This document shows, one piece after another, positions 1 to 7,798 of a stretch of DNA of 64,000 nucleotides. The stretch is from Ruminococcus sp. AM22-13. GTDB taxonomy: Bacteria > Bacillota > Clostridia > Lachnospirales > Lachnospiraceae. How positions within the stretch are numbered: position 1 is the first letter of the stretch; each line of letters starts with the position of its first letter. The stretch covers positions 346,180-410,179 of the forward strand of contig NZ_QRIL01000001.1 in NCBI RefSeq assembly GCF_003471165.1. Reading direction: 5' to 3'. The notes under the pieces are model-generated. The model saw only the letters and a program-made list of their open reading frames with translations, was not told the origin of the DNA and searched no databases. Made by a program: the position numbers and the translations under genes.

Positions 1-685
1 GGATATCGTTGTCACGACGATATACATTTGCACGTGGGTTGTCCCATGAACGGAATACGGCTTTGATAGCACCCATTAACTGTTCCTTAGGATCAGTTGG
101 GAAATCAGCACCGATTTTTGCTTTATATTCAGCTTTGAACTGTTCTGCTAACTCATGAAGGTCTTCTGCTGTAAGTTCAACGTCCAGCTTAACACCTCTG
201 TCAGCTTTCATCTTATCGATAAGTTCTTCGAAATATTTCTTTCCGACTTCCATAACTACGTCAGAGTACATCTGGATGAATCTTCTGTAGCAGTCCCATG
301 CCCAACGAGCATTGCCGGATTTTTCAGCAAGTACGTTAACAACGTCTTCGTTTAAACCAAGGTTCAGGATAGTATCCATCATACCTGGCATAGAAGCTCT
401 CGCACCAGAACGAACGGAAACAAGCAGAGGATTTTCTTTGTCACCGAATTTCTTTCCGGTAACTCCTTCCATTTTGGTGATTGCTTCCATGATCTGAGCC
501 ATGATCTCTTCATTGATCTGTCTTCCGTCTTCATAGTACTGAGTACAAGCTTCAGTTGTGATTGTGAAGCCCTGTGGTACAGGAAGACCAAGGTTTGTCA
601 TTTCAGCAAGGTTAGCACCTTTACCACCCAGAAGGTTTCTCATAGTAGCGTTACCTTCTGTAAACATGTAAACCCATTTTGCCAT
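1..685 (-). CDS. ppdK: Pyruvate, phosphate dikinase, N-terminal part (cut by window edge)
   Basis: The gene runs off the left edge of the window; about 228 N-terminal residues are visible. PPDK interconverts pyruvate + ATP + Pi with PEP + AMP + PPi in the cytosol. The N-terminus ([13 protein letters not shown], then a [10 protein letters not shown] box and [13 protein letters not shown]) is the nucleotide-binding domain typical of PPDK; further on are [21 protein letters not shown] and a long helical stretch. The start at 685 is supported by an AGGAGG-like site about 7 bases upstream. A good promoter lies at 767-795. The next gene on the strand is a PPi-type phosphofructokinase, which fits PPi-linked glycolysis. 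The identity is clear; the catalytic His and PEP domains lie outside the window. Confidence 0.95.
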   Translation of the reverse strand, partial: MAKWVYMFTEGNATMRNLLGGKGANLAEMTNLGLPVPQGFTITTEACTQYYEDGRQINEEIMAQIMEAITKMEGVTGKKFGDKENPLLVSVRSGARASMPGMMDTILNLGLNEDVVNVLAEKSGNARWAWDCYRRFIQMYSDVVMEVGKKYFEELIDKMKADRGVKLDVELTAEDLHELAEQFKAEYKAKIGADFPTDPKEQLMGAIKAVFRSWDNPRANVYRRDNDI

Positions 686-766
686 TTTACATTTTCCTCC
701 TAATTATTGTTCTTTCTTTCACACATAAGTAAATATATTAAATATGTTTCTTATACGCACATAATT

Positions 767-795
767 ATTTTATAGAGTTTATGTCATTTCGTCAA
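767..795 (-). promoter_or_regulatory. Promoter of ppdK
   Basis: On the minus strand a TTGACG -35 box (790-795) and a TAAAAT -10 box (767-772) are separated by 17 bases, about 80 bases before the ppdK start. The -35 box is the same as that of the phosphofructokinase gene. Confidence 0.75.
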
Positions 796-1123
796 GGTTA
801 ATCTGCTAAAATCAGGCATTTTTTTTATACATTCTGCATAATATGATTTATTTTGTCATTTCTATTATTGTCAAAGTTTTTACTGTCCTTTATTCTGGTC
901 TGTATTTTTATCTGTAAATTTTTTTTCGTTTTATTAACAGATATCTTCCAAGAAAACAAATTTAACATTACTACTTTTGACAGTTGCAAAGAAATATTCT
1001 GACACATTTATTATTATCTGCAAAATAACGAAATATGCCCTCTGTTACAATCAATTTGAATACAAATAATCAGTACATCTCTTTCGCCCTCTATATTCTG
1101 GCAAGATTCTGATAACGTAAAAC

Positions 1124-1157
1124 CAGGCAGCCAAACACATATCCGCTTCGCTGCCTG
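1124..1157 (-). terminator. Terminator-like hairpin after phosphofructokinase
   Basis: An 8-bp stem (CAGGCAGC at 1124-1131 with GCTGCCTG at 1150-1157) lies just past the stop codon of the phosphofructokinase gene. It is followed on the minus strand by GTTTTA. The loop is long and the T-run short, so the call is moderate. Confidence 0.5.
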
Positions 1158-1173
1158 ATTGACTTGCAATTAT

Positions 1174-2430
1174 TTATCTTTTTCTGCCCTTCTTCAGATT
1201 CAGTACCAGATGTCTTGGCATACCATTTACCATGATAGGCTGATAGTCTCCCTGAATCAGTGGTTTGATGTAATCTACAAAGTCTTTCGTTACATTTGTG
1301 GCATCTTTATTCATCCATTCTCTTGGAACGAGTTTTTCTTCGTTTGCGATTCTGTGTACATCATAAATACCAGTAGCTGCCATATATGGATCATCGGAAA
1401 CACGATCGATAACAACCATCTTTCCTGTATCTCCTTCGTCAGCCGCTTTGACTGCTGCACCACCAACCATAAATGCTTCGTCAATATCTACTCTGGATGC
1501 CATGTGGGAAGCACTTCTCTGTAAAGTAGAAAGTTCTACTGCTCTTGTCTTGCAGCCACATTCTGCCGCCAGGAAGTTTGCCAGATATGTTGCTGTTCCC
1601 TGAAGCTGCTTATGACCAAATGCATCCACATAATCACCTACACTTCCAAGTTCACATACGTATCTGCCGTCTGCCAGCTTGATTCCTTCTGAAACTGCGA
1701 TTACGATAGATGATTTCTTATTCAGAAGGTCTTTTACCTTTGCAAGGAATTTATCAACATCGAAAGGAACTTCCGGAAGATAGATCAGATCCGGTCCGTC
1801 ACAGTCTTCGGATTTCGCAAGGGCTGTAGCGCCTGTAAGCCATCCGGCATTGCGTCCCATGATTTCCATGATCGTGATCATATTTTTCTTATAAGTAAGG
1901 CCCTGCGCATCCCGGATTACTTCTTTTGTAGAAGCACCGATATATTTAGCTGCGCTTCCGAATCCTGGTGTATGGTCTGTCAGAGCAAGGTCATTGTCGA
2001 TTGTTTTCGGAACACCGAGGAATTTCTGTGTCTGTCCGGTAAGGATCGCGTAATCAGATAATTTCTTGATGGTATCCATGGAATCATTTCCACCGATATA
2101 GATAAATGCGTAGATGTCTAATTTATTCAGAATCTCAAAGATTTTCTCATAGATTGCTTTATCTTCATGAATTTCAGGAAGTTTATAGCGACAGGAACCT
2201 AAAAATGCTGATGGGGTTCTCTTCAATAATTCAATGTCCAGTTCTGAATGGATCTGTGTAGATAAGTCAATATACTGCTCATCTAACAGCCCCTGAATTC
2301 CATGAAGCATTCCATATACTTTGTCAAATCCACGTTCAATGGCATTCTTGTAAACTCCGGCAAGACTGGAATTGATTACTGCAGTAGGTCCTCCTGATTG
2401 TCCAACAATGATATTTCTTTTTTTCGCCAT
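1174..2430 (-). CDS. pfp: 6-phosphofructokinase, pyrophosphate-dependent type
   Basis: This 418-residue enzyme phosphorylates fructose 6-phosphate to fructose 1,6-bisphosphate, probably with PPi as donor. The N-terminal GQSGGPTAVINSS is the phosphoryl-donor loop. The GGNDS box (about residue 114) has Asp where ATP-PFKs carry the second Gly of GGDGS, and the catalytic box reads PKTIDND with Lys where ATP-PFKs have GTIDND. Both substitutions are known marks of PPi use. The MEIMGRNAGW box binds the sugar phosphate. The neighbour ppdK makes PPi, which fits. The start is preceded by an AAGGAGG-like site, and a strong promoter lies at 2511-2539. The donor is inferred from motifs, not tested. Confidence 0.93.
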   Translation of the reverse strand: MAKKRNIIVGQSGGPTAVINSSLAGVYKNAIERGFDKVYGMLHGIQGLLDEQYIDLSTQIHSELDIELLKRTPSAFLGSCRYKLPEIHEDKAIYEKIFEILNKLDIYAFIYIGGNDSMDTIKKLSDYAILTGQTQKFLGVPKTIDNDLALTDHTPGFGSAAKYIGASTKEVIRDAQGLTYKKNMITIMEIMGRNAGWLTGATALAKSEDCDGPDLIYLPEVPFDVDKFLAKVKDLLNKKSSIVIAVSEGIKLADGRYVCELGSVGDYVDAFGHKQLQGTATYLANFLAAECGCKTRAVELSTLQRSASHMASRVDIDEAFMVGGAAVKAADEGDTGKMVVIDRVSDDPYMAATGIYDVHRIANEEKLVPREWMNKDATNVTKDFVDYIKPLIQGDYQPIMVNGMPRHLVLNLKKGRKR

Positions 2431-2510
2431 AGTAATGACCTCCTTGTTTTCATGTTCTATTTTTGTATCTTATTTATCATGTTTTATGTTCATAAGACTT
2501 GTTGAGGTAA

Positions 2511-2539
2511 ATTGTAACAAAATTTATTTGTTTCGTCAA
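2511..2539 (-). promoter_or_regulatory. Promoter of phosphofructokinase gene
   Basis: On the minus strand TTGACG (2534-2539) and TACAAT (2511-2516) are spaced by exactly 17 bases, about 80 bases before the start codon. Confidence 0.78.
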
Positions 2540-2800
2540 TATTTTATTGTCATTTTTATACATATGATTTTTATTAAACATTATCTTGTTTTTGCATTTT
2601 TCGTTCTATATCTATCTATTTTCATCGTTTTTTGTACAAATAGCTCATTTCGTTATATTTTTATGCCTGTTTATATCTGTAATCTGCTCTTGGCAATGGT
2701 TCTACATCAAATAACTACTCTATTTTTATCAAAAAATGTTCACGCTTTCAAAAGCGCAAAAGGACTCAGATACGAGAAGATACGGGAATTAATAACGTAA

Positions 2801-2841
2801 AAGACACAGATACGGAAATCATTTTCCAGAATCTGTGTCTT
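2801..2841. terminator. Orphan bidirectional terminator-like hairpin
   Basis: AAGACACAGAT (2801-2811) pairs with ATCTGTGTCTT (2831-2841), an 11-bp perfect stem, with an inner GGAAA/TTTCC stem. No annotated gene ends here on either strand. Confidence 0.6.
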
Positions 2842-2932
2842 CTTTATCTGCATTTGTACTCCTTTATACATTGTGATATACTTATAGCAATGATGTCAAT
2901 TGCAGATATTTCCTTTTACTGAAAACGAAATA

Positions 2933-2959
2933 GTTACTGTTGACTCCATTTTCAGTAAT
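2933..2959. repeat. 27-bp palindromic repeat (GTTACTG family)
   Basis: The unit begins GTTACTG and ends CAGTAAT, with 13 bases between. The 8 bases before it (ACGAAATA) and after it (ATGAAATA) match at 7 of 8 positions, as expected for a slightly decayed target-site duplication. Confidence 0.7.
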
Positions 2960-3027
2960 ATGAAATAAATAATAACTGTTTTCTTTCATGGCATCCTGTC
3001 AATATTTATATCAAGGAGGACACACTT

Positions 3028-3906
3028 ATGATTCATACAATTGAAAACGACTATCTGAAAGTATCCGTAGATGATCACGGTGCTGAACTATGCAGCATTT
3101 TTGATAAAGTACATAACAGGGAAGTAATCTGGCAGGCAGATCCGGCTTACTGGAAACGTCATGCTCCTGTTCTTTTCCCCAATGTAGGACGTCACTTTGA
3201 GGAGCACTATCGCATCAATGGCACTGAATATCCTTCCAAACAGCATGGTTTTGCCAGAGACAGTGAATTTACCTGCGTAGATATGACTGCGGATTCTATT
3301 ACACACAAATTAAAATCCTCTGATGCTACAAGAGAAAATTATCCATATGATTTCGAATTAAAGATCAAGCACGTTCTGGAGAAAAATCAGGTCAGCGTAT
3401 GCTGGGAAATCGTCAATCACAGCAATGAGCCAATGTACTTTACAATTGGCGGACATCCGGCATTCAATGTTCCTGCTGACGGCAGCGCTGACAATAAAGA
3501 AGATTACCTACTGACTTTTGACGGACAGGAATCTCTTACTTATCTTCTTCTGGATCCAGCTTCCGGAACTGCTCTTCCTGATCAGACACAGACACTTGAA
3601 CTTACGGATGGTACCTGCAAAATCGATGCACACATGTTTGACCATGATGCGCTGATCTTCGATAATCAGATTGAAAAAGCCGGCATTGCTTTCCCGGATG
3701 GCACTCCATATCTGGAGCTTACCTGCCATCGCTTCCCGAACTTCGGCATCTGGTCCGTACCTGGTTCCTCTTTCGTATGCCTGGAGCCATGGATGGGAAG
3801 ATGTGATGACTGCGGATTTAAAGGTGACCTTTCAGAAAAGGCAAATATCAATGTATTGAATGTGGATGAGATTTTTAACGCCTCCTATGAGATAAAAATT
3901 TATTAA
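3028..3906 (+). CDS. Aldose 1-epimerase family protein (LacX-like)
   Basis: This 292-residue cytosolic protein belongs to the galactose mutarotase-like fold, whose members interconvert the alpha and beta anomers of sugars. The beginning (NDYLKVSVDDHGAELCSI) and the boxes APVLFPNVGR, KQHGFARD and FTIGGHPAFNVP match the LacX/YeaD-like branch; the His residues of KQHGF and GGHPAF are the expected catalytic pair. The C-terminus has CLEPWMGRCDD, also typical of the branch. A strong AAGGAGG site lies 8 bases before the ATG. It stands alone: upstream is a repeat-containing gap and the next plus-strand gene has its own promoter. The substrate sugar cannot be told. Confidence 0.88.
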   Translation: MIHTIENDYLKVSVDDHGAELCSIFDKVHNREVIWQADPAYWKRHAPVLFPNVGRHFEEHYRINGTEYPSKQHGFARDSEFTCVDMTADSITHKLKSSDATRENYPYDFELKIKHVLEKNQVSVCWEIVNHSNEPMYFTIGGHPAFNVPADGSADNKEDYLLTFDGQESLTYLLLDPASGTALPDQTQTLELTDGTCKIDAHMFDHDALIFDNQIEKAGIAFPDGTPYLELTCHRFPNFGIWSVPGSSFVCLEPWMGRCDDCGFKGDLSEKANINVLNVDEIFNASYEIKIY

Positions 3907-3911
3907 TTTTT

Positions 3912-3940
3912 TTCACTTCTTCTGATAGTTGTGCTATAAT
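3912..3940 (+). promoter_or_regulatory. Promoter of the homocysteine methyltransferase-like gene
   Basis: TTCACT (3912-3917), 17 bases, then a perfect TATAAT (3935-3940) preceded by TGC, an extended -10. It starts a leader of about 125 bases before the gene at 4072. Confidence 0.68.
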
Positions 3941-3948
3941 GTTGGGTA

Positions 3949-4030
3949 GCATTTGTCCGATGGTTAGCCAGATGCAGATTGCCGGAAATGGCAGTCGTAT
4001 TGTGAGCTGCATAAATCAGTAACACAATAT
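3949..4030 (+). promoter_or_regulatory. Structured 5' leader with three hairpins (unknown class)
   Basis: Three successive stems can be drawn in the leader of the gene at 4072. GCATTTG (3949-3955) pairs with CAGATGC (3969-3975). ATTGCC (3978-3983) pairs with GGCAGT (3990-3995). GTATTGTG (3997-4004) pairs with CACAATAT (4023-4030), with an inner 4-bp stem. No SAM, T-box, cobalamin or tetrahydrofolate riboswitch core could be recognised, so its role as a regulatory RNA is inference. Confidence 0.4.
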
Positions 4031-4071
4031 GTTTATAACCATACGAAACAACTAAACAGGAGGAAATTCCC

Positions 4072-4944
4072 ATGACAAAAGAAGAATTTCAGAAGCTGAC
4101 ACAGAATGTGGTATTGCTTGACGGTGCTACCGGTTCTAATCTGATGGCATCCGGTATGCCGAGGGGAATCTGTACGGAAGCATGGATCATGGATCACAAA
4201 GCGGTTCTGCAGAATCTTCAGAAAGCTTATGTAGAAGCAGGAAGCCAGATCGTATATGCCCCTACTTTTGGCGGCAACCGTTACAGTCTCGGACTTCACG
4301 GATTGCAGGATAAGCTTGAAGAGATGAACCATGCACTGGTAAATATTTCCAGAGAAGCCGTAGGACACAGCGTCTATGTTGCCGGTGATATTACCACAAC
4401 CGGAAAGATGATGGAGCCTGCCGGTGATCTCACTTATGAGATGGCATACGAAGCATACTGTGAGCAGATCAAGGTTCTTGAGGATGCAGGTGTTGATCTG
4501 ATCGCTGCGGAAACTATGATCAATATCGAAGAAACTCTGGCTGCACTGGATGCCGCCGCATCTGTAAGTTCTCTTCCTGTAATGTGTACAATGACCGTAG
4601 AAGCTGACGGAAGCATTTTCAGCGGAGGGAATGCTGTGGAGGCTGCGATTGCCCTTGAGGGTGCAGGTGCCGTAGCAGTTGGTATCAACTGTTCTGTAGG
4701 ACCTGACCAGCTGGTATCCGTTGTCCGCAATATCAAAGAGAACGTATCTATTCCTGTCATCGCCAAGCCTAATGCGGGCATGCCGACAATCGATGAGCAG
4801 GGTAATGCCATTTACAACATGAATGCACAGAATTTCGCAGAACATATGAAGATTCTGATTGAGAACGGTGCATCTGTCGTCGGAGGATGCTGTGGCACGA
4901 CTCCGGAATTTATCAGAGAAGTAAATAAAATTCTCGGCAGATAA
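4072..4944 (+). CDS. Homocysteine S-methyltransferase family protein
   Basis: This 290-residue protein is the size of a single Hcy-binding barrel domain. Such enzymes transfer a methyl group to homocysteine, making methionine; the domain is also the first module of MetH. The N-terminus has the LLDGATGSNLMASGM box. The three Zn-ligand Cys of the family are in GINCSVGP (about residue 206) and the C-terminal GGCCGTTP. The first Asp of DGATG and the barrel end are intact. It lacks cobalamin and folate modules, so it may act alone, as MmuM does, or with separate proteins. An AGGAGG site precedes the ATG. A three-hairpin leader suggests control at RNA level. The methyl donor is unknown. Confidence 0.85.
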   Translation: MTKEEFQKLTQNVVLLDGATGSNLMASGMPRGICTEAWIMDHKAVLQNLQKAYVEAGSQIVYAPTFGGNRYSLGLHGLQDKLEEMNHALVNISREAVGHSVYVAGDITTTGKMMEPAGDLTYEMAYEAYCEQIKVLEDAGVDLIAAETMINIEETLAALDAAASVSSLPVMCTMTVEADGSIFSGGNAVEAAIALEGAGAVAVGINCSVGPDQLVSVVRNIKENVSIPVIAKPNAGMPTIDEQGNAIYNMNAQNFAEHMKILIENGASVVGGCCGTTPEFIREVNKILGR

Positions 4945-4955
4945 ACAGGCATAAT

Positions 4956-5008
4956 AAAAGCACATGAGTAGAATATGAGAGGTCTCTCATTTTCTGTCAT
5001 GTGCTTTT
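4956..5008. terminator. Bidirectional terminator between convergent genes
   Basis: AAAAGCACATGA (4956-4967) pairs perfectly with TCATGTGCTTTT (4997-5008), with an inner TGAGAG/CTCTCA stem. It serves the methyltransferase gene (plus) and the long transporter operon (minus), which converge here. Confidence 0.85.
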
Positions 5009-5027
5009 TATATTGCAAAACAATCTG

Positions 5028-6161
5028 TTATTTCACTTTAATTGCCTTTTTGGGACACATTTCCTGGCAGCAGAAACATCGGATGCATTTCTTATAGTCG
5101 TATACCGGTGGTTTGTCTTTTCCCTTTCGGAAATCTACGGCTTTACCCGGAACCGGACAACTCTGTACACATATTCCACAGTGAACGCACTTGTCATTTT
5201 CTATATACGGTTTTTTCTGGAAAATATTTAATGCTCCGGCCATTCTCGTCCAGATATTCTTTCTCACCTCTGTACGATCTACATTAAATTGGGGATTTCC
5301 ATACCTTTTTACTGCCTCTGACATGGAGATTTCTCCATCCGGAGTAAGAAGAGTAATCTCCTCTTCTTTCCATGTTCCAAGCCCCATTTTCTCACCATGA
5401 TAGTTTGTCGGAACCATCTCTGGTTTCAGATAGACCAGACGGCTAAATACACTATCCAGCGCAACAGGATCTGTGGACATAAGCATTACATTCATCTGAA
5501 CAGGATCTCCTGAGCCGGGGCCGTTTCCTTCCATCGCTACAATACCGTCCACCACATACAATTTCGGGGCAACACATTTGTTCAGATCAATCAGCATTCT
5601 GGCAAAGCTGTCCGCACTCGGGTACTGTGTGTGACCTTTCGCTTTGTGAAAGCCATACACAAATCCATAACTATTCTTAACCGCGCCTGTGATTCTCTCC
5701 AGGGCATGAGTTTTCATTTTACTTAGAGAAATCACGCAGTTCTGCTCCAGCAATTCCTTTGGAAGAATAAATTCTTTTGCCTGAATTCCCTGCGGGTAGT
5801 CCACTTTTATCCCCTCTGAATAGTCAATCGCCGGAATCTGATATTTTTCCAGATAAGTATCCATTCCTGTTCCGCGAATCACTGCCTGTGTCGTCCCATG
5901 TCCGCAGGAATCAGCAAGAACGATCTGCTCATATCCATTTTCTCTCAGGATTCTGGCAAACGCACCGACCACTACCGGATGCGTGATAACTGCCTTCTCC
6001 ACTTCCGCTCGTTTCAGCAGATTGGGTTTCAGCAGAATCTTCGCATCTTTTGGAATCAGAGCTTCCACTCCACCCACCAAATACAGTCCCTGTTTCAATA
6101 ATGTATAAACTTTTTCCTCATCATATTCTCCGCAAGGAAGTAATACTACTTTACTTTTCAT
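5028..6161 (-). CDS. DUF362 domain protein with C-terminal 2x[4Fe-4S] ferredoxin domain
   Basis: 377 residues. The first 300 or so match DUF362, seen in many anaerobe ferredoxin-like proteins of unknown activity (KILLKPNLL, LADSCGHGTT, LSKMKTHALERITGAVKN, YVVDGIVAMEGNGPGSG). The C-terminus has two clusters, CVHCGICVQSCPV and CIRCFCCQEMCP, able to bind two 4Fe-4S centres. The start at 6161 is chosen because AGGAGAAG lies just upstream; it overlaps the stop of the enzyme I-like gene by 11 bases, which suggests translational coupling. An earlier ATG in frame (6185) lacks such a site. It is the last gene of the polyamine-type transporter series. An electron-transfer role is inferred; the partner is unknown. 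Confidence 0.85.
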   Translation of the reverse strand: MKSKVVLLPCGEYDEEKVYTLLKQGLYLVGGVEALIPKDAKILLKPNLLKRAEVEKAVITHPVVVGAFARILRENGYEQIVLADSCGHGTTQAVIRGTGMDTYLEKYQIPAIDYSEGIKVDYPQGIQAKEFILPKELLEQNCVISLSKMKTHALERITGAVKNSYGFVYGFHKAKGHTQYPSADSFARMLIDLNKCVAPKLYVVDGIVAMEGNGPGSGDPVQMNVMLMSTDPVALDSVFSRLVYLKPEMVPTNYHGEKMGLGTWKEEEITLLTPDGEISMSEAVKRYGNPQFNVDRTEVRKNIWTRMAGALNIFQKKPYIENDKCVHCGICVQSCPVPGKAVDFRKGKDKPPVYDYKKCIRCFCCQEMCPKKAIKVK

Positions 6162-7788
6162 TAATCTTCTCCTGGGACAGATCAACCTGCCTCAGTGCTT
6201 TTCTTACTGGCAGAATACATGCCGGAACGACTGAAAGGCAATCAACTCCCATTTTCAGGAATTCTTCTGTCAGAGCAGTATCAGCTGCAAGTTCTCCACA
6301 GATACAGACACGTTTATTCTCCGCATGTCCCGCTTCAACGACCATTTTGATCATACGCAGTACTGCCGGATGATGGTCATTGTATTTATTTCTCAGCAAC
6401 GGATTCTGTCTGTCCATCGCAAGCGTATACTGACTCAGGTCATTCGTTCCCAGACTGAGGAAATCCACTCTTCTGGCAAGTTCCCGGCTGATCATTACTG
6501 CAGCCGGTGTTTCGATCATAATGCCCGTCCTGATATTTTTATATGGAATTCCTTTCTCCTCCAGCCCCTGGACAACTTCCCGGATAATCGCCTCGATCTC
6601 ATCCATCTCTTCCTCCGAAGTGATCATCGGATACATCAGCGCCAGATTTCCATAAGCACTTGCCCTGAAAATCGCACGAAGCTGTGCCTTAAACATCCTC
6701 TTTCTGTCAAGGCAGAGACGGATTCCTCTGTTTCCCATGATTGGATTCGTCTCATCAGGAATGTTCAGGTATTCTGCCTGTTTATCAGCTCCCAGGTCTG
6801 CAGTACGGATCACTGCCAGCCTGTCACCCATCGTCTCCGCAATTTTCTTATATGCCAGAAACAGTTCATTCTCACGAGGATAATTCTCTCTTCCAAGATA
6901 CTGAAACTCACTTCGCAGAAGCCCAATTCCTGCAGCGCCATAATAAAGAACACTGTTTAAATCATCCATGTTTCCGATATTGGCATAGATTTCAATTCTT
7001 CTGCCATCTTTTGTAACATCTGGCTCCTCTCTTAATTTCAGGAGTTCTTCCCGTTCTTCCATATCGGCCTGCCTGCGGATCTCATATTCTTTTCTTACTT
7101 CTTCATCAGGATTAATATACAGACATCCTGTATATCCGTCCACAATCCCCTGTTGTCCATCCCATTCTGAATCCGTATCAATCTCAATCAATGCCGGAAT
7201 ATTCATGGTCTTTGCCAGAATCGCAGCATGGGAAATATCGGAACCATGGTGTGTAACAATCGCCATCAGTTTATCTTTATCCATCTCCATCAGTTCCGTC
7301 GGCGTGATACTCTCTGTGACAAGAATCACTGGCTCATCACCAAGATCGATTCTCGGGGAAATACCCCCAAGTTCACTGATCAGACGGTCTGAAATCTCAC
7401 GTATATTTTCCAGCCTCTCCTTGATCGCAGGCTCCTCCAAAGTTCGAAAAGTAGAAACCATCTCATCTCTTGTAGTCATTACTGCATAGGCAGAATTTAC
7501 TTTTTCATTCTTAATGATACTCTCAATCGCACGCTGGAAAGTCTTTCCATCCAGCAGATTCTTTTGCCGGAGAAAAAGTTCCGCCTGGGATTCCTGAATC
7601 GTGCAGTTTTTCTCATAAAGTTCCGTCAGCTGTTCCATCACTCTGGCACGCGCCTGGCGGAAAACATTCAGTTCTTCCCTGACATCTGTGATCTCATATT
7701 GACGTATCTGATATTCACTCTTGTGGTAATAGAGTATTTTACCGATGGCAATTCCGGAAAATGCACCGGTTCCCTTGTAAATATCCAT
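6151..7788 (-). CDS. ptsI: PTS enzyme I-like phosphoenolpyruvate-protein phosphotransferase
   Basis: This 545-residue protein has the layout of enzyme I, which takes phosphate from PEP and passes it to HPr. The N-terminal domain (KGTGAFSGIAIGKIL) carries the active-site His in SDISHAAILAK (about residue 188). The usual box around it is GGxTSHxAI(I/V)AR, so the residues before the His are altered. The PEP-binding barrel has RTADLGADK, GNRGIRLCL, MIETPAAV, LGTNDLSQYTLAMDR and the catalytic Cys in CICGELAAD. It lies inside a polyamine-type transporter series with no HPr or EII gene nearby, so a role other than sugar uptake is possible. The next gene overlaps by 11 bases. Confidence 0.88.
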   Translation of the reverse strand: MDIYKGTGAFSGIAIGKILYYHKSEYQIRQYEITDVREELNVFRQARARVMEQLTELYEKNCTIQESQAELFLRQKNLLDGKTFQRAIESIIKNEKVNSAYAVMTTRDEMVSTFRTLEEPAIKERLENIREISDRLISELGGISPRIDLGDEPVILVTESITPTELMEMDKDKLMAIVTHHGSDISHAAILAKTMNIPALIEIDTDSEWDGQQGIVDGYTGCLYINPDEEVRKEYEIRRQADMEEREELLKLREEPDVTKDGRRIEIYANIGNMDDLNSVLYYGAAGIGLLRSEFQYLGRENYPRENELFLAYKKIAETMGDRLAVIRTADLGADKQAEYLNIPDETNPIMGNRGIRLCLDRKRMFKAQLRAIFRASAYGNLALMYPMITSEEEMDEIEAIIREVVQGLEEKGIPYKNIRTGIMIETPAAVMISRELARRVDFLSLGTNDLSQYTLAMDRQNPLLRNKYNDHHPAVLRMIKMVVEAGHAENKRVCICGELAADTALTEEFLKMGVDCLSVVPACILPVRKALRQVDLSQEKINEK

Positions 7789-7798
7789 GTTAAACTCC

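Larger units (their letters stand above)
686..1173. other. Intergenic region between ppdK and phosphofructokinase
   Basis: This stretch of almost 490 bases is AT-rich. It holds the ppdK promoter at one end and the terminator-like hairpin of the phosphofructokinase gene at the other. I see no convincing small gene; the short reading frames lack ribosome binding sites. Confidence 0.6.
2431..3027. other. Intergenic region with candidate small transcript
   Basis: Nearly 600 bases lie between divergent genes. The left end holds the phosphofructokinase promoter. A terminator-like hairpin at 2801-2841 has no gene on either strand that would need it. A plus-strand TTGTAC / TATATT pair (2632-2637 and 2654-2659, 16 bases apart) lies upstream of it, so a transcript of roughly 180 bases is possible. 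A 27-bp palindromic repeat sits at 2933-2959. The 142-residue reading frame here has AT-driven composition and no ribosome binding site. Confidence 0.45.

Noticed and set aside
2372..2800. 142-codon plus-strand frame in the gap after the phosphofructokinase gene
   Set aside because: It starts inside that gene in antisense, is AT-driven, and lacks a ribosome site.
4033..4965. 310-codon frame antisense to the homocysteine methyltransferase-like gene
   Set aside because: It covers a gene with clear family motifs on the other strand and has a Cys/His-rich shadow composition.
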